A program made the translations under genes and the position numbers. Shown piece by piece: positions 30,456 through 33,779 of a stretch of 33,779 nucleotides of DNA. Source of the DNA: a virus. The notes beneath the pieces were generated by a model. That model ran no database searches, was not told the origin of the DNA, and worked only from the letters and a program-made list of their open reading frames with translations. The stretch is from the IMG/VR virus record IMGVR_UViG_3300031975_000086, positions 1-33,779 of that record. One strand, 5' to 3'. The first letter of the stretch is position 1, and each line of letters begins with the position of its first letter.

Positions 30456-32905
30456 TAATTCATTCCTTTTTGTCTAGCATTAAATTCAGCAATGTCTCTT
30501 TGAGTTTGAATGCGATCTTCTGCAATTCTAGTTTTGTCTTTCAACGCATCTTCTGAAATATCAATACGCTGTTGAGCAATAAGAGTATCATTACGCTCTT
30601 TTTCTTTCTCCATTTCTTGCCTTGCTACAAACTCATCGTCTTTACGCTGTAAGTCAGCAGCTTTAATTTGCAATTCCTGTTGCCTAATTGCAACAAGAGG
30701 ATCTTCTTGTGGTGGTGGTGTTACAGCTTGCGCTAACTGTTCTGTTGTGTCTGCAATGATTTGTGCTGCAATTTTATCAATTTGTGGTTTGATTTGTTGC
30801 ATCATCATTTCCATTTGCTGTGGATCTTGTTGCACTTCAGGTGGAATACCCTGCATAACCTGTGCTTGTGCTTGCGCTTCTGACATAAGGCCAATGTGTT
30901 CTTGAATATGACCTTGAAGAGCCATAACAGCATTTGGGTTCATTTGAACCGCAGATGTAGCCATAACAGCTAAATGTGTTTCTATATGTGCCTGATGGTC
31001 TTGCTCTGGAAAAGCTTGCAATGGTTGACCCATAAGAGCGTTTTGGTTTTCTTTTGCAGCATTAACAGGGGGAGGCGGTGGCGGTGGAGGCGGCAATATA
31101 GCCTCAATATTGGTTACACCTAAAGCCTCATACATTTTTCTGTATGCTTGATAAAGTCCTTGTGGCCCACCATGTATTTCTGGATTAGACTGTACTAACT
31201 GCAATTCACTTTGAGCCAGTGCAATTCTTTGTGACATGGAGAATATATTAGGATCACTGGCTGGTAAAACATCTACACGTCTATCAAAGTCTTGTGCTTT
31301 AATTTCTGGGCCTACCTCCATAGACGGAGCATAAGGATAAGGCTGTAAGCCCTCACCAAATATCTTAGCTAGTAATTTAAATTCTATCTTTTGTGAATAA
31401 TGCAATCTCTTATGAATTGCAGACATAACTTTTGTACCACGCTCCATAATCGCCATTGTTGTGCCAACAGGTGTTTCACCACCCATCTCACCTATTTTTA
31501 AATCAGCCATAGAAGCAAATCTACGTCCGGCATCGACCAAAGTACCTAAAAGATTGTAAAGGGTGCCTGACGGCTCTTTAAACGGCAATGGCATAAGAGA
31601 ACCGCGTAAGTCTCCACCTACTACGTCAATGTCTCTAAACTCTCCTGGTTGCAATGGATCGTCATCGTTTCGAATACGAGCGCCACGCGCTTTAAATCCT
31701 GCTGGTAAGTTAGCTAATGTGCCAGCGTCAATAAGCTGACGTAAAATAGAGGTAGAAGCTTGAGCTAGACCGCCAATCATATGTGTTAAGCCAAGGCCAT
31801 AAAAACCAAGACCAGGCAAAAACTTATAATGAACAAAATATTGTTTCTGACGCTTCATAGGTTCTATTTCATCATAGTTGCGTCTAATGCTTAATATCTC
31901 ATTGTTATCTTCAAGAATAGTTACAATGTAAGGGAGTTTTAATCCTGTTTGCTCTTGATCCATACCAACATCTTCAAAACCCTCTAGGTCCAAAGATGTA
32001 TGTATTTCGTATAAAACTAAATCACGAGATGCGTTAGAAGGATGTACGCCCTGAATGTCATCAATTGACTCAGTAACTTCATTTGAATCTGACTCACCAT
32101 AACCATCTTCAGGAATATCAATATCGCTATAAAAACCAGCTAACTGCAGCTTTCTAACTTCGTTTGAATCCATAGATATTCTATGCGTAATGCGTGGAGA
32201 AGACGCTAAGTCTGTCGCTCCATAAGGAACAATAAGATCTTCAGCGTGAATAAACTTACTTACGGCACGCTGCTTTAAAGGATCAAAATAAACTTTCTTA
32301 AATGTAGACCCAATTACAGGAAGATAAAAAAGCATTTGATCTAACTCAGGATCATACTCTTCCATCTCATAAGTAATCATATAATTCATATAATCTTTAA
32401 CACGCTCTGCTTGCTTAACAAGCATTTCGTTCTGCGCTCCAATAACTTGCGCTCGAACAGGCCCAGAAGCTGGAAGTAGCTCACGATAAGCTTGCGCTTG
32501 GAATTGCGTAACTGATTCAGCCAATAGCGGGTGTATTACCCCAGAAGCACCCTCAAAAGGTTCTGTTCTGTCTTCTGTTTGCATTCCTAAAAACTCAAGA
32601 CCCTTTTTATAAGTGTCTTCCCAGTCTTCTCTTGAAGACAAGTCGTCTAAAATAGATCCAACAAGATCTGACGATAGCCGTCCAAGAGCGTCTTCTTCCA
32701 TAACTTCTGCTAAATTACCATCAAAAGGAATTTGCGGAGGAGTATCTTCTGAAGATTCATACTCGCCAATAACGGCGCTGCCGTCATTAAATTCAAAAAC
32801 ACCTGGGTCAGCAGGTATTTCGGTCACCTCAACAGGAACTTGTTGGTTTGGTACTACAGGTATTTCAGGTATACCACCTGGACCCATATCATCTTCAATA
32901 GCCAT
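30455..32905 (-). CDS. Portal protein, 816 aa
   Basis: A P22-type large portal (P22: 725 residues). Features are an acidic, Pro-rich N terminus; L-L-P-A-S-G-P-V-R-A-Q-V and M-N-Y-M-I-T-Y-E-M (clip/wing region, about 140-180); a central F-V-H-Y-K-F-L-P-G-L-G-F-Y-G-L-G (about 350); T-L-A-N-L-P-A-G-F-K-A-R-G (about 395) and G-T-T-M-A-I-M-E-R-G. These resemble phrases of podovirus portals. A run of about nine prolines near 620 starts a long Gln/Glu-rich helical tail, which may be the barrel inside the head. The dodecamer is the DNA gate and the terminase docking site. AGGAG before the ATG overlaps the stop of the 33-codon ORF. It lies three small genes after the terminase. Confidence 0.88.
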   Translation of the reverse strand: MAIEDDMGPGGIPEIPVVPNQQVPVEVTEIPADPGVFEFNDGSAVIGEYESSEDTPPQIPFDGNLAEVMEEDALGRLSSDLVGSILDDLSSREDWEDTYKKGLEFLGMQTEDRTEPFEGASGVIHPLLAESVTQFQAQAYRELLPASGPVRAQVIGAQNEMLVKQAERVKDYMNYMITYEMEEYDPELDQMLFYLPVIGSTFKKVYFDPLKQRAVSKFIHAEDLIVPYGATDLASSPRITHRISMDSNEVRKLQLAGFYSDIDIPEDGYGESDSNEVTESIDDIQGVHPSNASRDLVLYEIHTSLDLEGFEDVGMDQEQTGLKLPYIVTILEDNNEILSIRRNYDEIEPMKRQKQYFVHYKFLPGLGFYGLGLTHMIGGLAQASTSILRQLIDAGTLANLPAGFKARGARIRNDDDPLQPGEFRDIDVVGGDLRGSLMPLPFKEPSGTLYNLLGTLVDAGRRFASMADLKIGEMGGETPVGTTMAIMERGTKVMSAIHKRLHYSQKIEFKLLAKIFGEGLQPYPYAPSMEVGPEIKAQDFDRRVDVLPASDPNIFSMSQRIALAQSELQLVQSNPEIHGGPQGLYQAYRKMYEALGVTNIEAILPPPPPPPPPVNAAKENQNALMGQPLQAFPEQDHQAHIETHLAVMATSAVQMNPNAVMALQGHIQEHIGLMSEAQAQAQVMQGIPPEVQQDPQQMEMMMQQIKPQIDKIAAQIIADTTEQLAQAVTPPPQEDPLVAIRQQELQIKAADLQRKDDEFVARQEMEKEKERNDTLIAQQRIDISEDALKDKTRIAEDRIQTQRDIAEFNARQKGMN

Positions 32906-32914
32906 TTAAATCTC

Positions 32915-33016
32915 CTATATAGGTGTTGAGGTGAAATTGCATCCGCCAACTATGACTGTAGGGAGGTAACCACTCATAGTTATCTTACTCCACCCCAACC
33001 TCGAAACTTGAAACAT
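32915..33016 (-). CDS. 33-aa ORF in the portal leader
   Basis: A 33-codon frame starting F-Q-V-S-R-L-G-W-S-K and ending G-G-C-N-F-T-S-T-P-I. It has AGGA 6 bases before the ATG and a stop that overlaps the portal's AGGAG. The region is also unusually foldable: the ribosome site and start lie in the loop of CUUGAAA/UUUCAAG (33033-33007), and the ORF contains AACUAUGA/UCAUAGUU (32981-32974 with 32955-32948) nested in UUGGGGUG/CACCUCAA (32998-32991 with 32933-32926). It may be a true small protein, a leader peptide controlling portal translation, or a structured RNA with a chance ORF. The spacing argues for coding. Confidence 0.5.
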   Translation of the reverse strand: MFQVSRLGWSKITMSGYLPTVIVGGCNFTSTPI

Positions 33017-33035
33017 TAAAAATCCTTTTCAAGTA

Positions 33036-33227
33036 TTATTTTACGCCAGAAAATCTGGTTCCACGCAAAGCAGCGCCACCACCACGAGCATTACCCGCAC
33101 CAGTTCCGCCCTCAATTGGAGCCTTTTTCACTTTCTCATAAGATTGAGTCATAACACCCATTTTATTTTGGCTATTGCCATCTGTGGGTGTCTTAGGTGT
33201 CTTAACCATACCGCTATCTTCTTTCAT
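33036..33227 (-). CDS. Small basic protein with C-terminal RGTRFSGVK, 63 aa
   Basis: A polar, Lys/Gly/Thr-rich 63-residue protein, probably disordered in its first half (V-K-T-P-K-T-P-T-D-G-N-S-Q), with M-T-Q-S-Y-E-K-V-K-K-A-P and a C-terminal G-G-G-A-A-L-R-G-T-R-F-S-G-V-K. The same kind of ending is on the 129-aa protein next door and on the 77-aa protein at 30158. The start overlaps the preceding stop (TAATG), and AAAGGAG lies inside that gene's last codons. No function known; position between terminase and portal suggests a packaging or head-assembly role. Confidence 0.6.
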   Translation of the reverse strand: MKEDSGMVKTPKTPTDGNSQNKMGVMTQSYEKVKKAPIEGGTGAGNARGGGAALRGTRFSGVK

Positions 33228-33616
33228 TACTTTACTCCTTTAAAATTGCCACCACGACCAGCCATAACACAACCGCCGCCTTTATACTTTTTAACTTTGC
33301 CCTTTTTAACCTCACCACCATACATCATGCCTTGAGGTCTAGCTCTTGGCCTAATAGATTTTGTAACGCCTCTACCTAAAGCCATGTTTATAGCGTCCAT
33401 ATCAAGATCAGACATTTTTGCACCAGAGTCTAGTGCTTCCATTGCAGAAGCTCTATTGCCACGGGCAACAGCTTCACCCTCTGCTAACTCTTGTAAAAGT
33501 CGCATAATCAATTGGCTTTCTTTAACACCTTGATTTCCTTTTTCTTGAACATTTTTTCCACCTAGTGCCGTAGAAAGATTTTTTATTCTGTCTTTTAATA
33601 AATTATTTCCTGCCAT
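33227..33616 (-). CDS. Basic protein with GGG...FKGVK end, 129 aa
   Basis: The N-terminal ~85 residues are helical and mixed in charge (L-L-K-D-R-I-K-N-L, S-Q-L-I-M-R-L-L-Q-E-L-A-E-G-E-A, M-S-D-L-D-M-D-A-I-N-M-A-L). The C-terminal ~40 are basic and Gly-rich (R-A-R-P-Q-G-M-M-Y-G-G-E, K-Y-K-G-G-G-C-V-M-A-G-R-G-G-N-F-K-G-V-K). I recall small proteins with such Gly-rich basic ends, in many copies, in marine phage genomes. It follows the terminase stop by 11 bases with AAAGGAG. Function unknown; a small packaging or head protein is plausible. Confidence 0.6.
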   Translation of the reverse strand: MAGNNLLKDRIKNLSTALGGKNVQEKGNQGVKESQLIMRLLQELAEGEAVARGNRASAMEALDSGAKMSDLDMDAINMALGRGVTKSIRPRARPQGMMYGGEVKKGKVKKYKGGGCVMAGRGGNFKGVK

Positions 33617-33627
33617 CTTACTCTCCT

Positions 33628-33779
33628 TTAATAATACTCTCTACGTTTGCTATAAGCATATTCATCGTCGTCATCATAATCGGTGGGTGTTGTAATAAAA
33701 CCACCTTGTCTAAATCTTAGTATAGCCTGTGTCATCGAATCTGCCAAGTCATCATGTTCACCATTGGGAAAAGAAGCAC
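33628..33779 (-). CDS. Terminase large subunit, C-terminal end (partial)
   Basis: A frame open to the right edge ends with TAA at 33628. The visible 49 residues read A-S-F-P-N-G-E-H-D-D-L-A-D-S-M-T-Q-A-I-L-R-F-R-Q, then an acidic D-Y-D-D-D-D-E-Y tail. The F-P-N-G-x-H-D-D-x-x-D-[AS] phrase is characteristic of the end of the large terminase nuclease domain, whose last Asp helps bind the catalytic metals. The order terminase-portal-scaffold-coat supports this. The ATPase part lies outside the window. Confidence 0.8.
   Translation of the reverse strand, partial: ASFPNGEHDDLADSMTQAILRFRQGGFITTPTDYDDDDEYAYSKRREYY

Overview
The window looks like the late (virion assembly and lysis) arm of an uncultured short-tailed (podovirus-like) caudovirus, probably from sea water. 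The reasons are a terminase tail end, a P22-sized portal, a scaffold, a coat protein, gp4-like and gp10-like tail adaptors and three large internal/ejection-type proteins. There is no tape measure, sheath or tail tube. Several small proteins belong to types I recall mainly from marine metagenomic phages. DNA is AT-rich, and the host is most likely a marine Gram-negative bacterium, because a chain of Sec-signal proteins and lipoproteins needs a periplasm. No tRNA, integrase, att site, CRISPR or insertion sequence was seen.

Nearly everything is on the minus strand, so transcription runs from high to low coordinates. In that order: the C-terminal end of the large terminase (33779-33628); two small basic genes; a 33-codon ORF in a highly foldable leader; the portal (32905-30455); two small lysine-rich genes that overlap in different frames (30455-30158); a 65-aa gene behind a hairpin that touches its ribosome site; a GroES-like co-chaperonin; the scaffold; a connector-type small protein; a decoration-like protein; the major capsid protein (27359-26451) followed by a terminator hairpin; a 53-aa membrane protein; two beta-rich virion proteins; four very basic small proteins (25164-23995); the tail adaptors and small tail proteins (23991-20058); a 1281-aa fibre with YadA-head-like repeats and an S74 chaperone end; and a 2OG-Fe(II) oxygenase flanked by two copies of one small gene.

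Next comes the most unusual stretch (14749-9819). Six consecutive, tightly overlapping genes encode a small lipoprotein, an anchored Cys-containing exported protein, an acidic exported protein, a pilin-like protein, a possibly chaperone-like protein and a probable lipoprotein. They run into three membrane proteins (one with a canonical EF-hand calcium loop), a 3TM-type holin and a GH108 endolysin. A coiled-coil membrane protein of XhlA type precedes the cassette. I read this as a phage-encoded envelope/export cassette fused to the lysis operon; its function is unknown.

The left end holds the gp10-like tail protein, a small protein sharing a C-terminal tag with two other tail proteins, a good sigma70-like promoter, and four genes for internal/ejection proteins (7319-53). 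At the very edge a plus-strand gene converges on them, its stop codon overlapping the last minus-strand stop. The other genome arm (replication and early genes) therefore probably lies to the left on the opposite strand.
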